A stretch of DNA of 41,862 nucleotides, from NCBI GenBank assembly GCA_039583705.1, contig JAVKSM010000011.1, positions 1-41,862 on the forward strand, given 5' to 3'. The notes below the pieces were generated by a model. That model searched no databases. It saw only the letters and a list, made by a program, of their open reading frames with translations, and was not told the origin of the DNA. This DNA is from JAVKSM01 sp039583705 (GTDB lineage: Bacteria > Actinomycetota > Actinomycetes > Mycobacteriales > Pseudonocardiaceae). This document shows, one piece after another, positions 8,929-17,259 of the stretch (within the stretch, counting starts at the first letter, position 1; each line of letters opens with the position of its first letter). A program made the translations under genes and the position numbers.

Positions 8929-9471
8929 ATGCCGGAGGAGCCGGCGGCGGAGCACTCCGACGTGCCAGCGGTTGGGCTGCCGGCCGACCCGGAGTCGGTG
9001 GCGCGCGCGATCTGTCTCCGGTTGCTCACCGGGCGCCCCCGGACTCGTGCCGAGCTGGCCGGTGAGCTGCGTCGCCAGGGCGTTCCCGACGACACAGCCA
9101 CCGCCGTACTGGACCGCTTCGGCGAGGTCGGCCTCGTCGACGATGCCGCGTTCGCGCAGCAGTGGGTGCACTCGCGGCATGTCAGCCGCGGTCTGGCCCG
9201 CAAGGCGCTGGCTGCGGAGCTACGCCGCCGGGGGGTTGACGACGCACTGGCCGGTCCGGCCGTTGCCGCCCTCGATGACGATGACGAGGAGCGGCGCGCC
9301 CGGCAACTGGTCCGGCGGCGCATGCTCGAGCTGGGTTCCGTCGAGCAGGTGACGGCCGCGCGGCGGCTCGTGGCGATGCTGGGACGGAAGGGATACCCGA
9401 AGGAGCTCGCCGACGGGGTGGTCCGGGCGGTTCTGGCCGAGCACGGGGTGTTCGTCGAGCCCGACGGGTGA
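8929..9471 (+). CDS. recX: RecX, regulator of RecA
   Basis: A 180-residue RecX protein that modulates RecA filament activity by direct binding. It has the three-helix repeats typical of RecX: ICLRLLTGRPRTRAELAGEL, then VLDRFGEVGLVDDAAFAQQW and SRGLARKALAAELRRRGV. The C-terminal part (VAMLGRKGYPKELADGVVRAVL) is also characteristic. The ATG lies 2 bp after the recA stop, so the pair is cotranscribed and probably translationally coupled. The acidic stretch DDDDEE about residue 116 lies between repeats two and three. Confidence 0.95.
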   Translation: MPEEPAAEHSDVPAVGLPADPESVARAICLRLLTGRPRTRAELAGELRRQGVPDDTATAVLDRFGEVGLVDDAAFAQQWVHSRHVSRGLARKALAAELRRRGVDDALAGPAVAALDDDDEERRARQLVRRRMLELGSVEQVTAARRLVAMLGRKGYPKELADGVVRAVLAEHGVFVEPDG

Positions 9472-9796
9472 CTGACAACCGCTTGACGGCCCGGACGTGT
9501 CGACGCTCACGACGTGATCGTGCGCACGTGCGCTTGCCTGGCCTCTTCCCCGGGTGCAGCCTCGCGCTGAACCGGCACGAACCAGGAGGACGTGCGATGC
9601 CGACCGGCACGGGGGGACCCGTCCTGCCGCGTGCCGCACGCTGCTCCGGTACCCGCCAACCGCTCGCACGTCGGTCGGCGTGCGAGGTACCCACGACGTA
9701 ACCTCACCCAACCCACTCGATCCTGAGCTCCCCGACAGCGGCGACTGACAGAGGTCGGTGCTGCTGCTCGGGGGTCCCCCTACGAGGAACGGCCCT
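9472..9796. other. 325-bp gap between recX and sdhC
   Basis: I find no convincing gene here. The longest ATG frame (from 9597) is about 34 codons and has no recognisable product. The main structure is a potential hairpin at 9648-9691. This gap must hold the promoter of the sdh operon, but no clear -35/-10 pair stands out. Confidence 0.5.
9648..9691. other. Potential long hairpin upstream of sdhC
   Basis: Two copies of the palindrome GGTACC (9648-9653 and 9686-9691) flank CTCGCAC (9663-9669) and its reverse complement GTGCGAG (9680-9686). The inner 7-bp stem has a 10-nt loop. No T-run follows. It could be a recX terminator, an operator or a structured sdh leader. Confidence 0.35.
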
Positions 9797-10588
9797 GTGA
9801 CGACCACAGTCGACGCGCCCAGCAGGGCGCGCATCCCCGCTCGCACGCTGCGTACCGACGGATGGTGGATCCCGCCGGTCCTCACGGCCCTCGGGCTCAC
9901 CCTGTTCGTCGGTTACGCGACCTGGGCGGCGCTCGTGAACACCGACTACTCCTGGGAGCCCTACCTCTCGCCGTTCTACTCGCCGTGCCTGGCCACGTCC
10001 TGCACGGCGCACGGCGCCCCGACGGTCCCCATCTTCGGAGACTGGTGGATCATCTCGCCGGCGATCATCGTCCTGATCGTCCCGCTGGGCTTCCGCGTCA
10101 CCTGCTACTACTACCGCAAGGCCTACTACCGGGCATTCTGGGCGGCCCCACCGGCCTGCGCCGTCGCCGAGCCGCACGGAAAGTACCGCGGCGAGACCCG
10201 GCTCCCGCTGGTCATCCAGAACATCCACCGCTACTTCCTCTATCTCGGCCTGATCCTCAACGCGATCCTCACCTACGACGCGGTCGTCGCATTCCGCGAC
10301 CATCAGGGCGCCTGGGGTCACATGGGCCTGGGGACCCTGGTGCTGCTGGTCAATGCCGGCCTGCTGTGGCTGTACTCGCTGTCCTGTCACTCCTGCCGCC
10401 ACGTGCTCGGCGGCAGGCTGCGGCACTTCTCCAAGCACCCGATCCGCTACCGGATCTGGACCCTGGTCTCGGAGCTGAACTCCCGGCACATGCTCTACGC
10501 GTGGCTGTCGCTGTTCTGGGTCGGCTTCGCGGACCTCTACGTCCGGCTGGTCGCCAGCGGAATGATCTCAGACCCGCGGTTCTTCTGA
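9797..10588 (+). CDS. sdhC: Succinate dehydrogenase membrane anchor (cytochrome b) subunit
   Basis: A 263-residue integral membrane protein that would anchor SdhAB and pass electrons to menaquinone. Five hydrophobic helices are visible at about residues 27-47, 75-105, 140-165, 190-210 and 230-250. The segment YLSPFYSPCLATSC between helices 1 and 2 is typical of the actinobacterial Sdh1-type anchor. Several His residues in or near helices (NIHRYF, CHSCRHV, NSRHML) are candidate heme ligands. The GTG at 9797 has GAGGAAC about 7 nt upstream. It is the first gene of an sdhC-sdhA-sdhB operon with 33 bp to sdhA. Confidence 0.85.
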   Translation: MTTTVDAPSRARIPARTLRTDGWWIPPVLTALGLTLFVGYATWAALVNTDYSWEPYLSPFYSPCLATSCTAHGAPTVPIFGDWWIISPAIIVLIVPLGFRVTCYYYRKAYYRAFWAAPPACAVAEPHGKYRGETRLPLVIQNIHRYFLYLGLILNAILTYDAVVAFRDHQGAWGHMGLGTLVLLVNAGLLWLYSLSCHSCRHVLGGRLRHFSKHPIRYRIWTLVSELNSRHMLYAWLSLFWVGFADLYVRLVASGMISDPRFF

Positions 10589-10621
10589 CCGCTGCCCGAC
10601 GTCCGAAGGGGACCAGCCGCA

Positions 10622-12547
10622 ATGACCGACGTGGAGCGCCACGACTATGACGTGCTCGTCATCGGTGCCGGCGGCGCCGGCTTGCGCGCCGCCATCGAGG
10701 CCCGCAGCCGCGGTCGGCGGGTGGCCATCGTGTGCAAGTCGCTGTTCGGCAAGGCGCACACCGTCATGGCCGAGGGCGGCATCGCCGCGTCGATGGGGAA
10801 CGTGAATCCCCACGACAACTGGCAGGTGCACTTCCGCGACACGATGCGTGGCGGGAAGTTCCTGAACAACTGGCGGATGGCCGAGCTGCACGCCAAAGAG
10901 GCTCCAGACCGGGTCTGGGAGCTGGAGACCTACGGCGCGCTGTTCGACCGCACCAAGGATGGCAAGATCAGCCAACGGAACTTCGGGGGACACCAGTTCC
11001 CGCGGCTGGCCCACGTCGGGGACCGCACCGGCCTCGAGCTCATCCGCACCCTCCAGCAGAAGATCGTCTCACTGCAGCAGGAGGACTTCGCTGAGCACGG
11101 GGACTACGAGGCCAACCTCAGGGTCTTCGCCGAGTGCACGATCACCGAGCTGCTCAAGGACGGCCCGGGTCCGGGCGTCCCGCGGGGCAGGATCGCCGGG
11201 GCGTTCGGTTACCGGCGGGACTCCGGTGACTTCGTCGTGTTCTCCGCTCCGGCGGTGGTGCTGGCCACCGGGGGGATCGGCAAGTCCTTCAAGGTGACGA
11301 GCAACTCGTGGGAGTACACCGGCGACGGCCACGCCCTTGCCCTGCGCGCCGGCGCCACCCTGATCAACATGGAGTTCGTGCAGTTCCATCCGACGGGCAT
11401 GGTCTGGCCGCCGAGCGTCAAGGGCCTCCTCGTCACGGAGTCGGTCCGCGGTGACGGCGGGGTGCTCCGCAACTCCGAGGGCAAGCGGTTCATGTTCTCC
11501 TACATCCCCGACGTCTTCGCAGAGCAGTACGCGACCACCGAGGAGGAGGGCGACCGCTGGTATGCCGACGCGGACAACAACCGCCGGCCGCCGGAGCTGC
11601 TGCCCCGTGACGAAGTCGCCCGCGCCATCAACGTCGAGGTGAAGGCCGGACGCGGGTCGCCGCACGGCGGCGTGTTCCTCGACGTGTCCAGCAGGATGTC
11701 CCCGGAGGAGATCATCCGTCGGTTGCCGTCGATGTACCACCAGTTCACGGAGCTGGCCGACGTCGACATCACCGCCGAACCCATGGAGGTCGGACCCACC
11801 TGCCACTACGTCATGGGTGGTGTCGAGGTCGAGCCGGACACGGCCGCCTCCCGGATACCCGGGCTCTTCGCCGCGGGTGAGGTGGCCGGCGGCATGCACG
11901 GGTCGAACCGGCTCGGCGGCAACTCGCTGTCTGACCTGTTGGTGTTCGGACGCCGGGCCGGGCTGGGTGCGGCCGACTACGTCGCGGGTCTCGCGAACCG
12001 GCCGGTGGGGCGGCCCTGCGACGTGGACTCCGCAGCCGAACGGGCGTTGCGGCCCTTCGCGACGGAGGGCGGCCAGAACCCGTACGCGGTGCAGCTCGAA
12101 CTGCAGCAGACCATGAACGACCTCGTGGGGATCATCCGCAGAGCCGACGAGATGGAGCTCGCCCTCAAGAAGCTCGACGCCCTCTCCGAGCGGGTCAAGC
12201 GGGTGAGCGTGGTGGGGCATCGCCGGTACAACCCCGGCTGGCACCTCGCGCTCGACCTGCACAACATGCTCGACGTCAGCAAGTGCGTCGCGATGGCCGC
12301 CCAGGAACGCACCGAGAGTCGTGGCGGTCACACCCGCGACGACTTCCCGGAGATGGAGGCCGACTGGCGCCACTGGCTGCTGGCGTGCTTCCTCGACGGT
12401 GAGGACGTCCGGCTCAAGCACGAGGAGCAGGGTCCGATGCGGGCGGACCTGCTCGACCTTTTCGAGCGCGACGAACTCGCCAAGTACTTCGCCGATGACG
12501 AGTTGAGCGACCACCGTGGCTCAGAGACCGGCCCGGAAGGACAGTAG
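10622..12547 (+). CDS. sdhA: Succinate dehydrogenase/fumarate reductase flavoprotein subunit
   Basis: A 641-residue FAD subunit that oxidises succinate to fumarate in the TCA cycle. The N-terminal dinucleotide fold VLVIGAGGAGLRAAIEA is followed by the FAD-attachment region KAHTVMAEGGIAASMG. Catalytic-site signatures QFHPTGM, the later ...HYVMGGVEVEPDT and HGSNRLGGNSLSDLLVFG, and the C-terminal helical domain are all present. Length matches the actinobacterial Sdh1 flavoprotein (about 640). The ATG at 10622 follows AAGGGG. It lies 33 bp after sdhC and 4 bp before sdhB. Confidence 0.96.
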   Translation: MTDVERHDYDVLVIGAGGAGLRAAIEARSRGRRVAIVCKSLFGKAHTVMAEGGIAASMGNVNPHDNWQVHFRDTMRGGKFLNNWRMAELHAKEAPDRVWELETYGALFDRTKDGKISQRNFGGHQFPRLAHVGDRTGLELIRTLQQKIVSLQQEDFAEHGDYEANLRVFAECTITELLKDGPGPGVPRGRIAGAFGYRRDSGDFVVFSAPAVVLATGGIGKSFKVTSNSWEYTGDGHALALRAGATLINMEFVQFHPTGMVWPPSVKGLLVTESVRGDGGVLRNSEGKRFMFSYIPDVFAEQYATTEEEGDRWYADADNNRRPPELLPRDEVARAINVEVKAGRGSPHGGVFLDVSSRMSPEEIIRRLPSMYHQFTELADVDITAEPMEVGPTCHYVMGGVEVEPDTAASRIPGLFAAGEVAGGMHGSNRLGGNSLSDLLVFGRRAGLGAADYVAGLANRPVGRPCDVDSAAERALRPFATEGGQNPYAVQLELQQTMNDLVGIIRRADEMELALKKLDALSERVKRVSVVGHRRYNPGWHLALDLHNMLDVSKCVAMAAQERTESRGGHTRDDFPEMEADWRHWLLACFLDGEDVRLKHEEQGPMRADLLDLFERDELAKYFADDELSDHRGSETGPEGQ

Positions 12548-12551
12548 ACAG

Positions 12552-13349
12552 ATGAGCTACCTGACGCACTTCCGGGTCTGGCGGGGTGAGGGCGGCGCCG
12601 GCGAGCTGGTCGACTACCACGTGGAAGCCAACGAAGGCGAGGTCGTGCTCGACGTCATCCACCGGCTGCAGCAGACCGAGGCTCCAGACCTCGCGGTGCG
12701 GTGGAACTGCAAGGCCGGCAAGTGCGGCTCCTGCAGTGCGGAGATCAACGGTCAACCGCGGCTGATGTGCATGACCCGGATGTCGAGCTTCGATGCGGCT
12801 GAAACGGTCACGGTCACGCCGATGCGCACGTTCCCGGTGATCCGCGACCTGGTCACCGATGTGAGCTTCAACTACCACAAGGCGAGGGAGATCCCGTCGT
12901 TCGCGCCGCCGGCCGGCCTGGCACCGGGCGGGTACCGCATGGCGCAGGTCGACGTGCAGCGCTCGCAGGAGTTCCGCAAGTGCATCGAATGCTTCCTGTG
13001 CCAGGACACCTGCCACGTGGTGCGCGACCACGAGGAGAACAAGCCCGCCTTCGCCGGGCCGCGTTACCTCATGCGCATCGCCGAGCTGGACATGCACCCG
13101 CTGGACGTCCGGGACCGGCAGCGGGATGCCCAGGAGCTGCACGGGCTGGGTTACTGCAACATCACCAAGTGCTGCACAGAGGTGTGCCCGGAGCACATCA
13201 AGATCACTGACAATGCGCTCATCCCGCTCAAGGAGCGGGTGGTCGACCGCAAGTACGACCCGCTGGTGTGGCTGGGTAGCAAGATCTTCCGCCGCGGTGC
13301 GAGCGACCAGGGCGCCGGGCCGGGAGGTGTGGGCAGGCGCGGCCATTGA
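12552..13349 (+). CDS. sdhB: Succinate dehydrogenase iron-sulfur subunit
   Basis: A 265-residue iron-sulfur subunit carrying electrons from FAD to the membrane anchor. The [2Fe-2S] plant-ferredoxin motif is WNCKAGKCGSCSAEI followed by LMCM. The [4Fe-4S] and [3Fe-4S] ligands come from CIECFLCQDTC and CCTEVCPEHIKI. The ATG at 12552 follows the sdhA stop by 4 bp, implying coupled translation; a 12-codon upstream extension lies inside sdhA. The C-terminal 15 residues are Gly/Ala rich and probably disordered. Confidence 0.95.
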   Translation: MSYLTHFRVWRGEGGAGELVDYHVEANEGEVVLDVIHRLQQTEAPDLAVRWNCKAGKCGSCSAEINGQPRLMCMTRMSSFDAAETVTVTPMRTFPVIRDLVTDVSFNYHKAREIPSFAPPAGLAPGGYRMAQVDVQRSQEFRKCIECFLCQDTCHVVRDHEENKPAFAGPRYLMRIAELDMHPLDVRDRQRDAQELHGLGYCNITKCCTEVCPEHIKITDNALIPLKERVVDRKYDPLVWLGSKIFRRGASDQGAGPGGVGRRGH

Positions 13350-13445
13350 CGATCTGAGCGGGTCCGAGGGGGCGCATGTCGGGCACCGACCGTGTCGAGC
13401 TCCGCCCGGCCGAGCAACTACGCTGGTCGGGGAAGAGGGTGAGGC

Positions 13446-14927
13446 GTGTCCCGGAGCTATGAGATCCGCACCTACGGCTGCCAGATGAACGCGCACGACT
13501 CCGAGCGGTTGGCCGGCCTGCTGGAGGACGCCGGCTACACGCCATCCGGTGCGGGGACGCTGCCCGACGTCGTCGTGTTCAACACCTGCGCGGTGCGGGA
13601 GAACGCCGCTGGTCGGCTCTACGGCAACCTCGGCCACCTGCGCCCGGTCAAGCAGGCCAACCCTGGCCTGCAGATCGCGGTCGGCGGCTGCCTCGCCCAG
13701 AAGGACCGCGAGACGATCGTGCGGCGCTCTCCCTGGGTGGACGTCGTGTTCGGCACCCACAACGCCGGTTCGCTGCCGGTGCTGCTGGAGCGGGCCAGGC
13801 ACAACGCGGGCGCGCAGGTGGAGATCCTCGAGGCGCTGGAGGTCTTCCCCTCCACGCTGCCGGCGCGCCGGGAGTCGACCTACTCCGCCTTGGTGTCGAT
13901 CTCGGTAGGCTGCAACAACACGTGCACCTTCTGCATCGTTCCCTCCTTGCGGGGCCGGGAGGTCGACCGCCGCCCGGGTGACGTCCTGGCGGAGGTCAGC
14001 GCGCTCGCGGCCGAGGGTGTGCTCGAGGTGACCCTGCTCGGGCAGAACGTCAACTCCTACGGGGTCGAGTTCGGCGACCGGGACGCGTTCGGTAAGTTGC
14101 TGCGGGCCTGTGGCGAGATCGACGGGCTGGAGCGACTGCGGTTCACCTCACCGCACCCTCGCGACTTCACCTCCGACGTCATCGCCGCCATGGCCCAGAC
14201 GCCGGTGGTGTGCCCACAGCTTCACATGCCGCTGCAGTCCGGGTCGGACGCCGTGTTGCGGGCGATGCGCCGCTCCTACCGTGCCGCACGCTACCTCGCG
14301 ATCCTCGACGAGGTGCGCGCGGCGATGCCGCACGCTGCGATCACGACCGACGTCATCGTCGGATTCCCCGGCGAGACCGAGGCCGACTTCCAGGCAACCC
14401 TGGACATGATGCGGGCTGCGCGGTTCACGGGGGCGTTTACCTTCCAGTACTCGCCCCGGCCAGGCACCCTGGCCGCCCAGATGGGTGGCCAGGTGCCGCG
14501 CGAGGTGGTTGCCGAACGCTACGCGCGGCTGGTCACGCTCCAGGAGGAGATCTCCACCGAGCTCAACCAAGCCCAGGTCGGACGAACCGTGGAGGTGCTG
14601 GTCGCCGATGGCGAGGGCCGCAAGGACACCGTCACCCGGCGGATGAGCGGCCGGGCGCGCGACGGCCGACTGGTGCATTTCGTCCCGCACGGGGCCAGGG
14701 TGCGACCGGGCGACGTGGTGACGGCGACGGTCACCTACGGCGCGCCGCACCACCTGGTCGCGGACGGTCCCCTCCGCTCGCACCGGCGCACGCGGGCCGG
14801 CGACCACCACGAGGCCGGGCAGCGGCCGCGCACCGCCGGAGGCACCCCGCTGGGGCTACCGACGGTCGGGGCGCCACGGCCGGCTCCGGTGAGCGGGGGG
14901 TGTGGGCTCCAGGGGGGTGGGAGATGA
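13446..14927 (+). CDS. miaB: tRNA-2-methylthio-N6-dimethylallyladenosine synthase MiaB
   Basis: A 493-residue radical-SAM methylthiotransferase acting on i6A37 of tRNAs, the step after MiaA, which is also in this window. The N-terminal MTTase domain has the auxiliary cluster cysteines C12 (TYGCQMN), C48 (NTCAVREN) and C82 (GGCLAQ). The radical-SAM CxxxCxxC is CNNTCTFC at C156, C160 and C163. A TRAM domain follows (VLVADGEGR...), then a Pro/Gly-rich tail of about 45 residues that most MiaB proteins lack. The GTG at 13446 follows GGGTGAGG. The stop overlaps the next start by 4 bp (ATGA). Confidence 0.96.
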   Translation: MSRSYEIRTYGCQMNAHDSERLAGLLEDAGYTPSGAGTLPDVVVFNTCAVRENAAGRLYGNLGHLRPVKQANPGLQIAVGGCLAQKDRETIVRRSPWVDVVFGTHNAGSLPVLLERARHNAGAQVEILEALEVFPSTLPARRESTYSALVSISVGCNNTCTFCIVPSLRGREVDRRPGDVLAEVSALAAEGVLEVTLLGQNVNSYGVEFGDRDAFGKLLRACGEIDGLERLRFTSPHPRDFTSDVIAAMAQTPVVCPQLHMPLQSGSDAVLRAMRRSYRAARYLAILDEVRAAMPHAAITTDVIVGFPGETEADFQATLDMMRAARFTGAFTFQYSPRPGTLAAQMGGQVPREVVAERYARLVTLQEEISTELNQAQVGRTVEVLVADGEGRKDTVTRRMSGRARDGRLVHFVPHGARVRPGDVVTATVTYGAPHHLVADGPLRSHRRTRAGDHHEAGQRPRTAGGTPLGLPTVGAPRPAPVSGGCGLQGGGR

Positions 14928-15421
14928 GCGCTCCAGACCGGGACGACCGCGCCGGTCGTCGTCCGATACCGCCCGAGCTGAGCCGGTTGGACGCCGAGCT
15001 CGCAGCGGCCGAGCGCCGCGTGGTCGGTCGCCTGGATCCCGGGCTGAGGGCGCTGGTCGTCGCCTGCGCGGTGATGCTGCTGTTGGTGTCAGCCGTGCTG
15101 CCCTGGGCGGGCGGGACCAGCGGGTGGCAGGTGCTCGTGGCGGGCGGGGTCGGGGTGCTGCCCCAGGCGTTCGCTGTCACGGCGATCGGTTTCGGGGTGC
15201 TCGGCTCGGCTGTCGGTCTGATCACCCGGCGTCGGGGGGCGGCGTGGGTGTGCGCCTTCGGTTGCGGGTTTTCGATCTTCGACGGCGTGCTGGCCGTGTG
15301 GTCGCGCCAGACGCTGCCGGGCGGCGGTGGCCCCGGCGTGGGTCTGGTGCTGGCGCTGGTCGCGGTGATTGCGCTCACGACGCAGTGGATGCGGATCGCC
15401 CTGTCGCAGCCCGCCGGCTGA
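14924..15421 (+). CDS. Four-helix membrane protein (Rv2732c-like position)
   Basis: A 165-residue protein with a charged cytoplasmic N-terminus of about 40 residues (many Arg, Asp, Glu) and then four hydrophobic segments: LRALVVACAVMLLLVSAVL, LPQAFAVTAIGFGVLGSAV, AAWVCAFGCGFSIFDGVLAVW and VGLVLALVAVIALTTQW. Its ATG overlaps the miaB stop (ATGA), so the two are translationally coupled. The position directly after miaB matches the mycobacterial membrane protein Rv2732c. No enzymatic motif is visible and the function is unknown. Confidence 0.75.
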   Translation: MSAPDRDDRAGRRPIPPELSRLDAELAAAERRVVGRLDPGLRALVVACAVMLLLVSAVLPWAGGTSGWQVLVAGGVGVLPQAFAVTAIGFGVLGSAVGLITRRRGAAWVCAFGCGFSIFDGVLAVWSRQTLPGGGGPGVGLVLALVAVIALTTQWMRIALSQPAG

Positions 15422-15471
15422 CGTCCGTCCCCGCCATCCGTTCCCCGCTACTTCCGTTCCCCACCACGGGG

Positions 15472-16842
15472 CTACCGCTCCTGGACCACCTGCTCGGCGG
15501 TGGTGAGCCACTGCCGCCACTGGGCGGCCTGCGCCTCGGCCTGCTGCGCCCGGCGGTCGTCACCGGCTGCCCGCGCCTTGGCTGCCTGGGCCTGTAGGTG
15601 CTCCAGCCGCTCCCGGAACTGGGCCACCCGTGCCTCGCCCTCCGGGTCGCTGCGCCGCCACCGCCGGTCGGCTGCCGAGCGCACCCGTTCCTCGGCGGCG
15701 CGCATCCGCCCCTCCAGCTCCCGGATCCGCTCCCGCGGGACCTTGCCGACATCCTCCCACCGCTGCTGGATGCCGCGTAGGGCGGCACGCGCCGCCTCGA
15801 TGTCAGACGTGTCGATCCGCTCGGCTTCCGCCAGCAGTTCCTCCTTGCGCCGCGCCGCCTCGGCCAGCCCCACGTCACGCTCGTCCAGCAGGGCTGGACG
15901 CCGGGCGAAGAAGGCATCCTGCGCCGTCCGGAACCGATGCCACAACGCTTCGTCGACCTCTTTGGACGCCCGGCCGACGCTCTTCCAGTCGGCCATGAGC
16001 TGCTTGTACCGCGCGGCCGTTGGACCCCATTCGGCGGCCTGGACCAGCCGCTCCGCCTCGTGGACAAGCTCCTCCTTGCGGTTCCTGGCGGCCACCCGCT
16101 GCCGGTCGAGCTCGGCGAAATGTGAGCCGCGCCGCCGATTGAACGCGTCGCGCGCCCGCGAGAACCGCTTCCACAGCTGCTCGTCGATCTTGCGGTCGAC
16201 GCCTCGGACGGTCTTCCACTCCTCCAGGATGGCCTTGAAGCGGTCGCCGGCCTGCTTCCAGTGGCTGGCCTCGGCTGCCAGCCGCTCGGCCTCCGCAACC
16301 AGCCTCTCCTTCCGGGCGACAGCCTCGGCGCGCGCGCTGCTGCGGGCCTGCCGGGCCTCGGTCTGCGCCGCCTCGGCACGCTCGATGAGCGCGTCGAGGA
16401 GCGCGGCAAGGCCTGCGACGTCACCGACGACGGAAGCCTCGGCCAGCCCCTCCCGCAGCGCTCTCGCGCTCGCCGCGGTCTGCCTGGGGTTGCCGGAACC
16501 TGAGGCGAGCCGGGCCGCGAGAAGCTCGGCCTCGGTGAGCAGGTCATCGAAGCGGCGGGCGAAGTGCGCCAGACCGTCGGCCGGCTCGCCGGCCTGCCAC
16601 GAACCCACGGCTCGTTCGCCCTGGTCGGTGTGCAGGTAGACCGTGCCGTCGTCGTCGACGCGCCCCCATCGCGAGGGGTGCCCGCCAGCGGGTGCGACCG
16701 GACGGGGGGTAACCGGGCGCTCCGCCGCCGCGAGCGCCGGGGCCGGAGCGGCTGGTGGGGTGAGCGGCGCCGGGCTGCGCGGCGCCGCGCCGTCGCCCTG
16801 TGGCATGCTCTCCCGGGCGGTCGTCGGATCCTGGTCCGCCAT
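15472..16842 (-). CDS. DUF349 repeat protein (Rv2731-like)
   Basis: A 456-residue, highly charged helical protein with at least three DUF349 repeats, recognised by WK-rich phrases: FKAILEEWKTVRGVDRKIDEQLWKRF, YKQLMADWKSVGRASKEVDEALWHRF and RGIQQRWEDVGKVPRERIRELE (each abbreviated in the reader's sense, spanning about residues 210-380). The N-terminal ~65 residues are Pro/Ala rich and disordered. A segment with WGRVDDDGTVYLHT precedes the coiled coil. The ATG at 16842 follows GGGAGG. The gene is convergent with the miaB operon and corresponds in position to mycobacterial Rv2731. In other bacteria DUF349 proteins bind ribosomes (YeiP/Hpf-independent factors are not implied here); the role in this organism is not known. 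Confidence 0.85.
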   Translation of the reverse strand: MADQDPTTARESMPQGDGAAPRSPAPLTPPAAPAPALAAAERPVTPRPVAPAGGHPSRWGRVDDDGTVYLHTDQGERAVGSWQAGEPADGLAHFARRFDDLLTEAELLAARLASGSGNPRQTAASARALREGLAEASVVGDVAGLAALLDALIERAEAAQTEARQARSSARAEAVARKERLVAEAERLAAEASHWKQAGDRFKAILEEWKTVRGVDRKIDEQLWKRFSRARDAFNRRRGSHFAELDRQRVAARNRKEELVHEAERLVQAAEWGPTAARYKQLMADWKSVGRASKEVDEALWHRFRTAQDAFFARRPALLDERDVGLAEAARRKEELLAEAERIDTSDIEAARAALRGIQQRWEDVGKVPRERIRELEGRMRAAEERVRSAADRRWRRSDPEGEARVAQFRERLEHLQAQAAKARAAGDDRRAQQAEAQAAQWRQWLTTAEQVVQER

Positions 16843-17043
16843 CGCTGGCCTCCCTCGTCGTGCCCACGCCAAGCGCGGGCGCCCCGCCGGTGATGGGGCC
16901 TGCCGCGCCGCCGTCGGGGACCGGAGACCGGCGACGGCGGGCGCAGCGCTCAGTGAATGCATTCAAACAGGTCACCCCACCCCCTGGTACCGACAGTGGC
17001 CGGATGATCTCGGGCGGGGCCGGCCCGCGGTACGGCACGCGCC

Positions 17044-17049
17044 TACCCT
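17044..17049 (+). promoter_or_regulatory. -10 box for a leaderless transcript upstream of miaA
   Basis: TACCCT fits TANNNT and lies 6 nt before the GTG at 17056, with no ribosome site between them. Confidence 0.45.
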
Positions 17050-17055
17050 GCCAGG

Positions 17056-17259
17056 GTGATCGGGCTCGCGGCGGACGCGGCGGCGTTGCTGGCACGTGAC
17101 GCCCGGCTGGCCGGCGAGCTGGGCGCGGGGGGTCGGGCCCCCTGGCAGGTCTTCGCTGGCGCGGTGCTGGCGAGCGGAACCTGGCGAGCGGCCCTGTTGT
17201 CCTCGCTGGCTCCCAACGGGGTGGCCTACCACGTCGCGGTGTGGGAGCCGTGCCGGTGA
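17056..17259 (+). CDS. Small ORF resembling the C-terminus of an extradiol-dioxygenase-like protein
   Basis: A 67-residue frame bounded by an in-frame stop at 17005-17007. The segment GRAPWQVFAGAV, then WRAALLSSLAPNGVAYHVAVW resembles, from memory, the last ~45 residues of the class III extradiol-dioxygenase-like protein encoded just before miaA in many actinobacteria (position of Rv2728c). The N-terminal catalytic part is missing, so this is probably a remnant that has kept a start codon and a leaderless promoter. Its TGA overlaps the favoured miaA GTG by 4 bp, so it may now serve mainly to couple translation into miaA. Alternatively it is an unrelated small protein. Confidence 0.45.
   Translation: MIGLAADAAALLARDARLAGELGAGGRAPWQVFAGAVLASGTWRAALLSSLAPNGVAYHVAVWEPCR

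Noticed and set aside
9597..9701. Short ORF between recX and sdhC
   Set aside because: About 34 codons, no ribosome site of quality and no recognisable product.
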